DNA of 45,654 bases from JBCBXA01 sp039816825 (lineage in GTDB: Bacteria; Pseudomonadota; Alphaproteobacteria; Rhizobiales; Rhizobiaceae): positions 1-45,654 of the forward strand of contig JBCBXA010000015.1 of assembly GCA_039816825.1 (NCBI GenBank). Direction: 5' to 3'. Under the pieces are notes generated by a model. It saw only the letters and a program-made list of their open reading frames with translations, had not been told where the DNA came from and made no database searches. Positions 17,069 to 26,144 of the stretch are shown one piece after another. Both the position numbers and the translations under genes were made by a program. Position 1 is the stretch's first letter. The number at the start of each line of letters is the position of its first letter.

Positions 17069-18058
17069 ATGATTCCGGGCACAGACACAAGTCAGCAAAA
17101 GCAAGCTGCGCGCGAGGCTTCTGTCGAAACGAAGGCTCTTCTCGCCATCAGCCGTGAGACGATCGAAGCTGGATCGAAGAGCTTTGCGACTGCTTCGAAA
17201 CTGTTTGACAGCCGGACCCGCGACGATGCGGTGTTGCTGTACGCTTGGTGCCGCTATGCCGACGATCTGATCGATGGCCAAACGCTCGGCCATGATCAGC
17301 AGGCCGACTTTCGGCAAGGCCAGCAGGAGCGACTGGACGAGCTCAAGCAGCGGACGGCCGTAGCGCTGGAGGGAAAGCGTGATCCAGAGCCGGCGTTCGA
17401 AGCTCTCCGCCATGTGGTCGCGCGGCACAGGATTCCCCACGAGCATCCGCTGGCGCTTGTGCGTGGCTTTGAGATGGATGTCGCCGAGCGGGCTTACGTG
17501 ACCATCGCAGACACCGAGGACTATTGTTACCACGTGGCCGGCGTCGTCGGCGTGATGATGGCCCAGGTGATGGGCGTGCGATCCGAGGCGACGCTCGACC
17601 GGGCCAGCGACCTTGGGATCGCGTTTCAGCTGACCAATATTGCGCGCGACGTCATTGATGACGCCCATGCCGGACGCGTTTACCTGCCGCTGGATTGGCT
17701 CAAGGAAGAGGGGCTTGAGCGCATCGATCCAGACAGCTCGGAACATCGTCAGCGGCTTTACAAGCTTGCCCTGCGTCTTCTGGACCGTGCGGACCCTCAT
17801 TATGAGTCAGCCCATGCCGGGATTGCCGCTCTGCCATGGCGTTCGGCCTGGGCCATTGCGGCCGCTGGTCGTGTTTACCGCGATATTGGGCGCAAGCTCC
17901 GGCAAGAGGGGCCTGACGCCTGGAAGCAGCGCATCTCGACGACCAAAAGCCGAAAGCTTGTTCTTCTCGGGCTGGCGCTCAAAGACGTTGTGCTGAGCCG
18001 GGCGCGCCGTCGCCGATACGGTCCTCTTCGTGACGCGCTTTATCAGCGGCCCGTCTAA
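17069..18058 (+). CDS. crtB: Phytoene synthase CrtB
   Basis: CrtB joins two geranylgeranyl diphosphates head-to-head to form phytoene. The 329-residue protein has the first Mg-diphosphate motif in YADDLIDGQ (residues 64-71) and the second in LTNIARDVIDDAHAGRVYLP. The early SKSFATASKLF segment is also typical. A leader of about 20 residues precedes the family's conserved start. It begins 17 bp after crtI. No crtE (GGPP synthase) is in the cluster, so its substrate must come from elsewhere in the genome. Confidence 0.95.
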   Translation: MIPGTDTSQQKQAAREASVETKALLAISRETIEAGSKSFATASKLFDSRTRDDAVLLYAWCRYADDLIDGQTLGHDQQADFRQGQQERLDELKQRTAVALEGKRDPEPAFEALRHVVARHRIPHEHPLALVRGFEMDVAERAYVTIADTEDYCYHVAGVVGVMMAQVMGVRSEATLDRASDLGIAFQLTNIARDVIDDAHAGRVYLPLDWLKEEGLERIDPDSSEHRQRLYKLALRLLDRADPHYESAHAGIAALPWRSAWAIAAAGRVYRDIGRKLRQEGPDAWKQRISTTKSRKLVLLGLALKDVVLSRARRRRYGPLRDALYQRPV

Positions 18059-18063
18059 CGCAC

Positions 18064-19086
18064 GTGCTGACCTCTCGCAAAGATGAGCACCTGTCGGTCG
18101 TGCTTGAACGGCGCCACAAACCCGGTCGTTCGACGGCTGGGTTTGATGCCTTCGATTTTATACATTGCGCTTTGCCGGATTTGCATCTCGATGAGATCGA
18201 TCTAACGACCAGTTTCCTTGGGCGCCGCCTTTCGGCTCCACTCCTCGTGAGTTCCATGACCGGCGGCCCGAGCCGCGCGGCGGCCATCAACCTCAACATA
18301 GCAGAGGCGTGTGAGGCAGCGGGGGTGGCCATGGCGGTCGGCTCGCAGCGTGTGGCGATTGAAACCGACGGAGCTGACGGTGGCCTAAGTGCTGATCTGC
18401 GTCGCGTCGCGCCCTCCATACCCATCATTGGCAATATTGGCGTGGCTCAACTGAACACCGGCTTTGGTGTGGATGAAGCCCGGCGTGCGGTGGACATGCT
18501 TGAGGCTGACGGCCTCTACATCCACCTCAACCCGCTTCAGGAGGCCGTGCAGCCGGAGGGGGACCGGGACTTTCGGGGGCTGTTCGACAAGATCATCGCG
18601 CTTTCCGATGCGCTTCCTGTCCCGGTGTTGATCAAGGAGGTCGGCAATGGCGTTTCGGCACCTCTGGCCGAGCGCTTTATGAAAGCAGGGATATCACATA
18701 TCGATGTGGCTGGGGCCGGTGGTACCAGTTGGGCGGCCGTGGAGGCAGCACGCATCAGCGATCCTGCCGACGCGGCGACAGCCAATACATTTGCGGAGTG
18801 GGGCATTCCGACGGCGGAAGCTGTGCGGTCCATCCGAGAGCGATGCCCCTCATCGACGATCATTGCATCGGGTGGCATACGCAATGGTATAGACGTCGCC
18901 AAAGCCATCCGCTTGGGCGCCGACATGGTAGGGCAGGCGGCAGGCCTGCTGGACGCTGCCAATGACAGCGCCGACGCACTGACATCACATCTGAACGGCC
19001 TGAAGCGTGGTTTGCAGATCTGTTGCTTCTGCACCGATAGCGCCGACCTTGAAGCTCTGCGCAAGGCGGATATCACCACCGCATGA
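18064..19086 (+). CDS. fni: Type 2 isopentenyl-diphosphate isomerase
   Basis: This 340-residue FMN- and NAD(P)H-dependent TIM-barrel enzyme interconverts IPP and DMAPP. Family marks are the N-terminal SRKDEHL, the LVSSMTGG segment, NIGVAQLNTGFG, HLNPLQEAVQPEGDRDF, VLIKEVGNG, and ASGGIRNGIDVAKAIRLGAD near the C terminus. The start is a GTG at 18064, five bases after the crtB stop, and the next gene overlaps by ATGA. In a carotenoid operon it would supply DMAPP for chain building. Confidence 0.94.
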   Translation: MLTSRKDEHLSVVLERRHKPGRSTAGFDAFDFIHCALPDLHLDEIDLTTSFLGRRLSAPLLVSSMTGGPSRAAAINLNIAEACEAAGVAMAVGSQRVAIETDGADGGLSADLRRVAPSIPIIGNIGVAQLNTGFGVDEARRAVDMLEADGLYIHLNPLQEAVQPEGDRDFRGLFDKIIALSDALPVPVLIKEVGNGVSAPLAERFMKAGISHIDVAGAGGTSWAAVEAARISDPADAATANTFAEWGIPTAEAVRSIRERCPSSTIIASGGIRNGIDVAKAIRLGADMVGQAAGLLDAANDSADALTSHLNGLKRGLQICCFCTDSADLEALRKADITTA

Positions 19087-19862
19087 ACCAAGTTCTGATC
19101 CGGAGTAGAACAGGCCTTCAGCACGCCTGGAGCCAGCTTTGTCCGCAACCAACACCCTATCATCGCCCTCCGAGCGTCTGGACCCCTCAGGAAACCTATC
19201 TGGTCATTGCAACGCTCATTGCCTCAGTGCTGGTCGCCTTCTTTGCTGACGAAGCGGTACACCTGCTTGCGATGGAGACACCGGCTGGCCAGGTCGCGCT
19301 CTTTGGTGCCATGACACATGCTGGCCTGTCGGAGTGGACGCTGGTGCCTTCCGGCATGCTGTTTCTGGTCGTTCTCGTTCTCCTGGCCCTGAAGAGGTCC
19401 GTCTGGTCGGACGCTGTGTTCCACGCTCGACACGCGGCCTTCATCTTCTTCACCGGTGCAGGAGCGGGGCTCACCTGCAATCTCTTCAAAAACCTTGTGG
19501 GGAGGGCGCGGCCCTATCTGTACGATCAGTACGGCGCTCTTGCGTTTGACCCGCTGAGTTTTGGATCGTCGTGGTGGCAGGCCTGGCCATCAGGCCACAC
19601 CACAACGGTGGCCGCCTTCTGCGCCTGGGTGGCATTTCAGTTTCCCGCCACGCGCTGGGTGATGGTGGCGGTCGCAGTGCTGCTCGGCCTGACGCGTATT
19701 TTCGTCAGCGCGCACTATTTTGCAGATGTTCTGGCCGGTCTCGTGCTGGGCTACGTTTTCACGCTGGTCTGCGCACGCTGGTGCGCAAACCGTGCCATCC
19801 TGTTTCGCCGCGAGCCGGACAATGATTGGGCTTTGCTACCGGCCCGAGAACGACCGGACTAG
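19083..19862 (+). CDS. PAP2-family membrane phosphatase
   Basis: This 259-residue protein has about five or six membrane segments and the three PAP2 phosphatase motifs: KNLVGRARP, WPSGHTTT, and TRIFVSAHYFADV with the catalytic His. Family members remove phosphate from undecaprenyl diphosphate, phosphatidate or lipid A (LpxE). Translation is coupled to fni by an ATGA overlap, so an isoprenoid diphosphate substrate is an attractive inference but unproved. Its stop shares four bases (CTAG) with the stop of the convergent lyase gene. Confidence 0.88.
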   Translation: MNQVLIRSRTGLQHAWSQLCPQPTPYHRPPSVWTPQETYLVIATLIASVLVAFFADEAVHLLAMETPAGQVALFGAMTHAGLSEWTLVPSGMLFLVVLVLLALKRSVWSDAVFHARHAAFIFFTGAGAGLTCNLFKNLVGRARPYLYDQYGALAFDPLSFGSSWWQAWPSGHTTTVAAFCAWVAFQFPATRWVMVAVAVLLGLTRIFVSAHYFADVLAGLVLGYVFTLVCARWCANRAILFRREPDNDWALLPARERPD

Positions 19863-21046
19863 CTTAGGCCAGCAGCCGACAGCGCCTGCTCGATATCGGC
19901 CTGCAGATCTTCCACGTTTTCCAGACCGATCTGAAGTCGGACCACGGTGCCGCCATCTGTCGGCGCGGAGCACGTCCTGTCGGAGAAGTCCGGCAGCACC
20001 ACCAGGCTTTCATGCCCCGCCCAGGAATAGCCAAGCCCAAACAATTGCAGGGCATCCACAAAGGCTGCCGCCTTTTGCGGGTCTTCGGTGTTCAACACAA
20101 AGGAGAACAGCCCGCACGAGCCTCCGAAGTCGCGTTTCCAGATCTCATGTCCCGGGTCCGAGGGGAGAGCCGGGTGCATGACGCGGATGACCTCATTCAG
20201 CCCGTCGAGCCAGTTGGCCAGATGGTTCGCGCTTGCTTCCTGATGGCGCAGACGCAGTCCCATGGTCTTGAGACCTCGCATGACCAGCTGAATCTCATCG
20301 GCGCCCACGCACAGGCCGAGCGCATTGTTGGTTTCCGCAACGCGCTCTGCAGTTCTTGCGTTCATGGAGCAGGCCCCCAAAAGCAAATCCGAATGGCCGC
20401 TCGGGTACTTTGTCAGCGCGTGGATGGAGATGTCGCACCCATGGTCCAGCGGCTTGAAGTAGAGAGGCGTGGCGTAGGTGTTGTCCATCATGACGACGAC
20501 GTCCGTGTTCGCAACGTGCGCTGCGCTGGCCACTGCCGGTACATCCATCATCTGAAAGCAGTTGGAGGACGGGGCTTCGGCAAAAACCACCTTTGTATTG
20601 GGCTTCATCCAGCCAGTGATGTCCCCACCGATCGCGGGCGGGTAGTAGTCCACCTCAACGCCCATGCGTTTCAGGATCGTTTCGCAGAAGCGGCGGGTTG
20701 GGGCGTAGCAGCTGTCGATCACCAGAGCATGATCGCCTGCCGACAGGCATGACAGCATGGGGACTGTGATCGCGGACAGGCCGTTGGGCGTCAGAACGGT
20801 ATGAGCCGCGCCCTCAAGATCATTCAACTCGTTGCAAAGCTCGTTGGTGGTGGGCGTGATGGTGCCGTATGTGTATTCCTGCTTGCGCGACCGCATCGCC
20901 GCGACGTCGGGGAACAGCACCGTTGATCCACGATAGACCGGAGGGTGAATAAATCCGTGGCGATCCAGCGGGTCCGAGAGGCCCTGCGCCAGCCTTGTAT
21001 CCATGCCCCGGGGGCGACCGTTCGAATTGTCGGCGTGCTTGCTCAT
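19859..21046 (-). CDS. metC: Cystathionine beta-lyase (PLP-dependent, Cys/Met metabolism family)
   Basis: This 395-residue fold-type I PLP enzyme has a substrate-side PPVYRGSTVLFP segment, the YTYGTITPTTNELCNELNDLE block, the MDNTYATPLYFKPLDHGCDI stretch, and the PLP-binding lysine in ALTKYPSGHSD. Length and pattern best fit cystathionine beta-lyase (cystathionine to homocysteine), though gamma-lyases and synthases share these motifs. It stands alone, convergent with the carotenoid operon. I looked for a SAM-II-like leader upstream and did not see one. Confidence 0.85.
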   Translation of the reverse strand: MSKHADNSNGRPRGMDTRLAQGLSDPLDRHGFIHPPVYRGSTVLFPDVAAMRSRKQEYTYGTITPTTNELCNELNDLEGAAHTVLTPNGLSAITVPMLSCLSAGDHALVIDSCYAPTRRFCETILKRMGVEVDYYPPAIGGDITGWMKPNTKVVFAEAPSSNCFQMMDVPAVASAAHVANTDVVVMMDNTYATPLYFKPLDHGCDISIHALTKYPSGHSDLLLGACSMNARTAERVAETNNALGLCVGADEIQLVMRGLKTMGLRLRHQEASANHLANWLDGLNEVIRVMHPALPSDPGHEIWKRDFGGSCGLFSFVLNTEDPQKAAAFVDALQLFGLGYSWAGHESLVVLPDFSDRTCSAPTDGGTVVRLQIGLENVEDLQADIEQALSAAGLS

Positions 21047-21356
21047 GGGAACCTGTCATTTCGGGATTGGTTTCGTTCGCCCGCATTAGCGCAGTTTCAG
21101 GCGTTGTGTGCTCAAAAAACGAACCTGAGCGCCATTTTTTCAGGCGTTTTCTGATGGCTGCGCAGCGATTCATCAAAAAATATGATGGCTGGCCACAATC
21201 CCCTTGATTCTTCAACCAAAGTGCAATTGTTTGGCGTTGGGAGGGCTAGCGCGCCAGCGCTAACCCTTTGCGGTATGCGCATACGGGCCGGGGGGAGCGA
21301 TAGCAGGTTCCGGCTTGAATGCGTGACAAACACGAACGCAAACCAAAGGTTTAAAC
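21047..21356. other. Intergenic promoter region between metC and aapJ
   Basis: No gene is visible in these 310 bases. They hold a perfect 12-bp palindrome GTATGCGCATAC at 21273-21284 and a TAGCGC-N4-GCGCTA dyad at 21247-21262, both upstream of aapJ, and a weak sigma-54-like TGG-N11-GC pattern at 21232-21246. An A-rich AAAGG precedes the aapJ ATG. Confidence 0.5.
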
Positions 21357-22376
21357 ATGGATCTTCGTATCATTTCCGCAGTCGTAGGCGCAGCAGCCCT
21401 GACCATGACAGCGGGCGCGGCTTCCGCTGCAACCCTCGACGACGTGAAAGCAAAGGGCTTCGTCCAGTGCGGCGTGAGCCAGGGCCTTCCAGGCTTCTCC
21501 AACCCTGACGACAAGGGTGAGTGGACTGGCCTCGACGTTGACGTCTGCCGCGCAATGGCCGCTGCGATCTTCAACGATCCCGCAGCTGTGAAGTTCACCC
21601 CACTGTCCGCCAAGGAGCGCTTTACAGCTCTGTCCTCTGGTGAAGTCGACGTTCTGTCGCGCAACACCACATGGACCATGACACGCGACGCGTCCCTGGG
21701 CCTGAACTTTGCTCCAGTGACCTACTATGACGGTCAGGGCTTCATGGTCCGCAAGGATCTCGGCGTGAGCTCCGCTCTCGAGCTGTCCGGCGCTTCTGTC
21801 TGCACCAACACCGGTACAACAACCGAGCTGAACGTCGCTGACTACTTCCGCTCCAACGGCATGGACTACGAAGTCGTGGCCTTCGAAAAGGCTGACGAAG
21901 TTGTCAAAGCCTACGATGACGGTCGTTGCGACGTTTACACCACAGATGCTTCCGGCCTGTACGCACAGCGCCTGAAACTGGCTGAGCCCGACGCACACGT
22001 CGTTCTGCCAGAAATCATCTCCAAAGAGCCTCTCGGCCCAGTTGTCCGTCAGGGCGATGACCAGTGGTTCAACATCGCCAAGTGGGTTGTGTTCGGCCTG
22101 ATCAACGCTGAAGAGCTCGGCGTGACCTCTGCCAACGCCGGCGAAATGATGGGTTCTGATAACCCAGCTGTCGCACGCCTGCTCGGTTCTGAAGGTGCCT
22201 ATGGCGAGATGGTTGGTCTCGACAACGCATTCCTTGCAAATGCCATCAAAGCAGTTGGCAACTACGGCGAGATCTTTGACCGCAACGTGGGTCCAGACAC
22301 CCCGCTCGCGATCAACCGCGGTATCAACGCACTTTGGACCGATGGTGGTCTGATGTACGCACCGCCGGTTCGCTAA
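21357..22376 (+). CDS. aapJ: General L-amino acid ABC transporter, periplasmic binding protein AapJ
   Basis: AapJ captures polar amino acids in the periplasm and delivers them to the AapQM permease. The 339-residue protein has a signal peptide cut after AGAASA, then the family start ATLDDVKAKGFVQCGVSQGLPGFS. Later segments GLDVDVCRAMAAAIF, LSRNTTWTMTRD and CTNTGTTTELNVADYF match AapJ/BztA closely. It is the first gene of aapJQMP and is separated from aapQ by a hairpin. Confidence 0.95.
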   Translation: MDLRIISAVVGAAALTMTAGAASAATLDDVKAKGFVQCGVSQGLPGFSNPDDKGEWTGLDVDVCRAMAAAIFNDPAAVKFTPLSAKERFTALSSGEVDVLSRNTTWTMTRDASLGLNFAPVTYYDGQGFMVRKDLGVSSALELSGASVCTNTGTTTELNVADYFRSNGMDYEVVAFEKADEVVKAYDDGRCDVYTTDASGLYAQRLKLAEPDAHVVLPEIISKEPLGPVVRQGDDQWFNIAKWVVFGLINAEELGVTSANAGEMMGSDNPAVARLLGSEGAYGEMVGLDNAFLANAIKAVGNYGEIFDRNVGPDTPLAINRGINALWTDGGLMYAPPVR

Positions 22377-22390
22377 GCGACACCGCCTTT

Positions 22391-22422
22391 TGGGGCCCGG
22401 AACCATCGGTATCCGGGCCCTA
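22391..22422 (+). terminator. Intercistronic hairpin after aapJ
   Basis: GGGCCCGGA at 22393-22401 pairs perfectly with TCCGGGCCC at 22412-22420 around a 10-base loop, with two further weak pairs. Only a short TATTTGTAT follows, so it is probably a partial terminator or 3' RNA-protecting hairpin that keeps the binding protein more abundant than the permease, a common layout in binding-protein operons. Confidence 0.7.
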
Positions 22423-22496
22423 TTTGTATCTGCTTATGGGTGTCACGCGATTGTCGCAAAGATCGCTAGCCCAGACTTCTAACGGAGCTGTCACCC

Positions 22497-23753
22497 ATGA
22501 CGATGGATGCTGACAACGCGACACGACCGGGCTCGTACATCACTCGGGGCACACCCGACGAAGGCCACGTCGCGTTCTTCAACGACCCCAAGGTTCGTTC
22601 CATCCTGTTTCAGACGCTGCTGGTCGTGGGCCTCATAGCCTTCGTTCTGTTCATCGTCACCAACACTGCCACCAACCTGACCAACCAGTCCAAGGACTTT
22701 GGCTGGAGCTGGCTGGACGAGCCTTCGGGCTTCGGCATCAATCAGACGCTCATCGCCTACACTGAGACATCCTCCTACGGACGCGTGTTCTGGGTGGGCC
22801 TCACCAACACACTTCTCGTAGCGGTCATTGGCATCTTCATCGCCACTGTTGTTGGCTTTGTCGTTGGCATTGCGCGTCTCTCCAACAACTGGGTCATCGC
22901 CAAGTTGGCCTACGGTTTTGTGGAGATCTTCCGCAACGTACCGCTGCTGTTGTGGCTGTTCATTTTCTATTTCGGAATCATCAACGCCAACCTGCCGAGC
23001 TACAGAGACGTCTTTGCGCGCCTGGCGGAGGGAGGCGCCGAAAATGGCGACTCCGTCTATGGGCTTCTCTCCAAGAAGGGCCTGGCGCTGCCAAAGCCGA
23101 TCTTTGAAGATGGCTCGATGGCCATTTTGATTGCGCTCATCATTGGCGTGGTGGCGACCATCATTGTGGCTCGCTGGGCCAAGGCGCGGCAGATGAAGAC
23201 GGGCGAGACCTTTCCGACCGCCTGGACCGCTCTGGGTCTGATCGTGGGTCTTCCGCTTTTGACTTACTTCATCATGGGTCGCCCGATCACGGCCGAATTG
23301 CCGACACTGAGCCGCTTCAACTTGCGCGGCGGCCTCAACCTCATTCCGGAAATGATCGCGCTCATTGCTGCGCTGGCGCTCTACACCGCCGCTTATATCG
23401 CCGAGATCGTTCGTGCCGGTATTCTGGCGGTATCCAAGGGGCAAACCGAGGCGTCTTCAGCTTTGGGGTTGCGTCGTGGACAGGCTCTGCGCTTGGTGAT
23501 CGTGCCACAGGCGCTGCGGGTGATCATTCCGCCCCTCACCAACCAGTTTCTCAACCTGACCAAGAACTCGTCGCTTGCGGTGGCAATTGCCTATCCCGAG
23601 CTCGTGTCGGTGTTCTTTGGCACGGCCCTCAACCAAGTCGGCCGCGAAGTCGAGATCGTTCTCATCACTATGGGCACTTACCTCGTCCTGTCGCTGCTCA
23701 CGTCAGCGTTCATGAACTGGTACAACAGCCGAATTTCACTGGTGGAGCGCTGA
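22497..23753 (+). CDS. aapQ: Amino acid ABC transporter permease AapQ
   Basis: The 418-residue inner-membrane permease has about eight hydrophobic segments. The EAA loop is around EIVRAGILAVSKGQTEASSALGLRRGQALRLVIVPQALR, and the FRNVPLLLWLFIFYFG segment is typical of the Aap/Bzt subfamily. Length is normal. ATG at 22497 is used; an in-frame ATG two codons on is possible. The next gene starts one base after its stop. Confidence 0.95.
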   Translation: MTMDADNATRPGSYITRGTPDEGHVAFFNDPKVRSILFQTLLVVGLIAFVLFIVTNTATNLTNQSKDFGWSWLDEPSGFGINQTLIAYTETSSYGRVFWVGLTNTLLVAVIGIFIATVVGFVVGIARLSNNWVIAKLAYGFVEIFRNVPLLLWLFIFYFGIINANLPSYRDVFARLAEGGAENGDSVYGLLSKKGLALPKPIFEDGSMAILIALIIGVVATIIVARWAKARQMKTGETFPTAWTALGLIVGLPLLTYFIMGRPITAELPTLSRFNLRGGLNLIPEMIALIAALALYTAAYIAEIVRAGILAVSKGQTEASSALGLRRGQALRLVIVPQALRVIIPPLTNQFLNLTKNSSLAVAIAYPELVSVFFGTALNQVGREVEIVLITMGTYLVLSLLTSAFMNWYNSRISLVER

Positions 23754-23754
23754 T

Positions 23755-25341
23755 ATGGCCGACACTACTGCCGCCGGGCACGCATATGTCCGATCCGAAA
23801 TGCTGCCGGAGAAGGCGCCACCCGTCTCCGAGGATGGCGTCATTGGCTGGATGAAGAAGAACCTGTTTTCCAACTGGTTCAACACGCTTCTGACATTCAT
23901 CGCCCTCTACATTTTGTGGATCATCTTCCCGCCGCTGATTCAGTTCGGAATCATTGATGCCGTCTGGTCTGACCCCGATGGCGTGAAGCGTGCTGTCTGC
24001 ACCAATGAGGAGCAGGGGGGGCTGCAACCATCTGGTTGGTTTGGCGCATGCTGGCCCTATGTAGCGGCCAACATGAAGCTCTTCATCTATGGTCGCTATC
24101 CGGCTTCTGAACTGTGGCGGGTGGACCTGACCTACTTCCTGTTCTTCGCGACGCTTATTCCGCTGCTCATTCCATCGGTTCCATTCAAGAAGCTGAACGG
24201 CTTCCTGTTCCTCGTTGCCTTTCCGGTGGCTGCCTTTGTGTTGCTGGCCGGGGGAACGGAAGCTGGCTCGGCATCGACCTACTACACGCTGGCCGTTCTC
24301 GCCGCTCTGGGTCTGGTGCTGGCTTTCGCACTGGCCCCGTCGCGGGACGTGTCGCTGCGAAGCTCGGTCGCTCGAGTGGGACTGGCCATCGTGACAGCGC
24401 TTGTTGTCTGGGCCGTACTGGGGCTTGGTACCTACTCGATCAATGAGCTGCTCGCTCTGGCTGGTTCGGGCGGCACCCGGAACACCTGGTTTGGTGCGAT
24501 CCAGTGGTGGCTCTATCCCGCCATCGGAGCAGGCATCGGTATTGCCGCTGCGTTCACCACCAACTCCGCTGACACAAAAGGCCTGGCTGAGACCTTGGCG
24601 CCCTTGTTTGTCGTGCTCGCGGGTATCTGTATCGCAGTGGCTGTTCTGATGCTCGTTACGTCAATTGACTACGGCCTGACGCATGTCGAGACCAACGTAT
24701 GGGGTGGCCTGCTGGTGACGCTCGTGATCGCGGTCACAGGCATCGTCGCGTCACTCCCGCTCGGTGTGCTGCTGGCGCTCGGTCGCCGCAGTAAGATGCC
24801 GGCGGTGAAGCTGCTGTCGGTTGTGTTCATCGAGTTCTGGCGTGGCGTCCCACTCATCACGGTGCTCTTCATGTCGTCGGTGATGCTGCCGCTCTTCCTG
24901 CCTGCGGGCACAGAGTTTGATAAGCTGCTCCGCGCGCTCATCGGTGTGGCACTGTTCACTGCGGCCTATATGGCTGAGGTGATCCGCGGCGGCATTCAGG
25001 CCTTGCCAAAGGGCCAGTATGAAGGTGCCATGGCGCTGGGCCTGACCTACTGGCAGATGATGCGTATGATCATTCTGCCCCAGGCCCTAACTCTGGTGAT
25101 CCCAGGGATTGTGAACTCGTTCATCTCGCTGTTCAAAGACACCACTCTGGTTCTGATCATCGGTCTCTTTGACTTCCTGGGTCAGATGCAGTCCACCTTC
25201 ACCAACCCTGAATGGGCCTCGCCGGTGCAATCGCTCACCGGCTACCTGTTCGCCGCGCTCATCTTCTGGGCATTCTGTTTCTCCATGTCGCGTTATTCCA
25301 TCTTTGTGGAACGTCGCCTCGACACCGGACACAAGAGTTAG
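23755..25341 (+). CDS. aapM: Amino acid ABC transporter permease AapM, enlarged
   Basis: The C-terminal third is a standard AapM permease core: GGLLVTLVIAVTGIVASLPLG, FIEFWRGVPLITVLFMSS, and the EAA loop EVIRGGIQALPKGQYEGAMALGL. The N-terminal part (FNTLLTFIALYILWIIFPP...) is also typical. At 528 residues it is well above the about 380-430 usual for the family as I know it. The extra sequence is roughly residues 140-320, a run of additional hydrophobic segments split by small hydrophilic loops, between the usual periplasmic loop and the permease domain. The frame is clean throughout. Confidence 0.93.
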   Translation: MADTTAAGHAYVRSEMLPEKAPPVSEDGVIGWMKKNLFSNWFNTLLTFIALYILWIIFPPLIQFGIIDAVWSDPDGVKRAVCTNEEQGGLQPSGWFGACWPYVAANMKLFIYGRYPASELWRVDLTYFLFFATLIPLLIPSVPFKKLNGFLFLVAFPVAAFVLLAGGTEAGSASTYYTLAVLAALGLVLAFALAPSRDVSLRSSVARVGLAIVTALVVWAVLGLGTYSINELLALAGSGGTRNTWFGAIQWWLYPAIGAGIGIAAAFTTNSADTKGLAETLAPLFVVLAGICIAVAVLMLVTSIDYGLTHVETNVWGGLLVTLVIAVTGIVASLPLGVLLALGRRSKMPAVKLLSVVFIEFWRGVPLITVLFMSSVMLPLFLPAGTEFDKLLRALIGVALFTAAYMAEVIRGGIQALPKGQYEGAMALGLTYWQMMRMIILPQALTLVIPGIVNSFISLFKDTTLVLIIGLFDFLGQMQSTFTNPEWASPVQSLTGYLFAALIFWAFCFSMSRYSIFVERRLDTGHKS

Positions 25342-25350
25342 GAGCCTGAT

Positions 25351-26136
25351 ATGGCCGCTGAAACCGACACAATCGACCGTTCCAAGATGCAAGTCTCGGA
25401 CACCGAGGTCGCCGTTGAGATGAACGATGTGAACAAGTGGTACGGTACGTTCCACGTGCTGCGCGACATCAATCTGCGAGTGATGAATGGCGAGCGCATC
25501 GTTATCGCTGGCCCTTCGGGTTCGGGTAAGTCGACGCTCATCCGCTGCATCAACCGCTTGGAAGAGCACCAGAAGGGTCAGATTATTGTCGATGGCAATG
25601 AACTGACCAACGATCTGAAAAAGATCGATGAAGTGCGCCGCGAGGTGGGCATGGTTTTCCAGCACTTCAATCTGTTCCCGCACCTGACGATCCTCGAGAA
25701 CTGCACGCTGGCACCGATCTGGGTTCGTAAGATGCCCAAGGCGCAGGCCGAAGAAATCGCAATGCACTATCTGACACGGGTGAAAATCCCCGAGCAGGCC
25801 AACAAGTTCCCGGGCCAGCTTTCCGGTGGTCAGCAGCAGCGTGTGGCGATTGCCCGCTCGCTCTGCATGAACCCAAAGATCATGCTGTTCGATGAGCCGA
25901 CATCGGCTCTCGATCCAGAGATGATCAAGGAAGTGCTCGACACCATGGTTGGTCTCGCCGAAGAAGGTATGACCATGCTCTGCGTGACCCACGAGATGGG
26001 CTTTGCCCGTCAGGTGGCGAACCGTGTGATCTTCATGGATCAGGGCCAGATCGTCGAACAGAACGAGCCTGATGCGTTCTTCGACAATCCGCAGCACGAG
26101 CGCACCAAAGAGTTCCTGAGCCAGATCCTTCACTAG
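25351..26136 (+). CDS. aapP: Amino acid ABC transporter ATP-binding protein AapP
   Basis: The ATPase of the transporter, 261 residues. Walker A is GPSGSGKST, the Q-loop is MVFQHFNLFPHLT, the signature is LSGGQQQRVAIARSL, Walker B is LFDEPTSALDPE, and the H-loop follows in VTHEMGFARQVANRV. These match the GlnQ/AapP subfamily. It starts nine bases after aapM and ends the operon, although the next gene begins only eight bases later and may be read through. Confidence 0.96.
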   Translation: MAAETDTIDRSKMQVSDTEVAVEMNDVNKWYGTFHVLRDINLRVMNGERIVIAGPSGSGKSTLIRCINRLEEHQKGQIIVDGNELTNDLKKIDEVRREVGMVFQHFNLFPHLTILENCTLAPIWVRKMPKAQAEEIAMHYLTRVKIPEQANKFPGQLSGGQQQRVAIARSLCMNPKIMLFDEPTSALDPEMIKEVLDTMVGLAEEGMTMLCVTHEMGFARQVANRVIFMDQGQIVEQNEPDAFFDNPQHERTKEFLSQILH

Positions 26137-26144
26137 AGAGCGCT

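Noticed and set aside
21232..21247. Sigma-54-like site before aapJ
   Set aside because: GG and GC have the right 12-base distance, but the -12 part reads GGGC and not TTGC, so it is too weak to list as a promoter.
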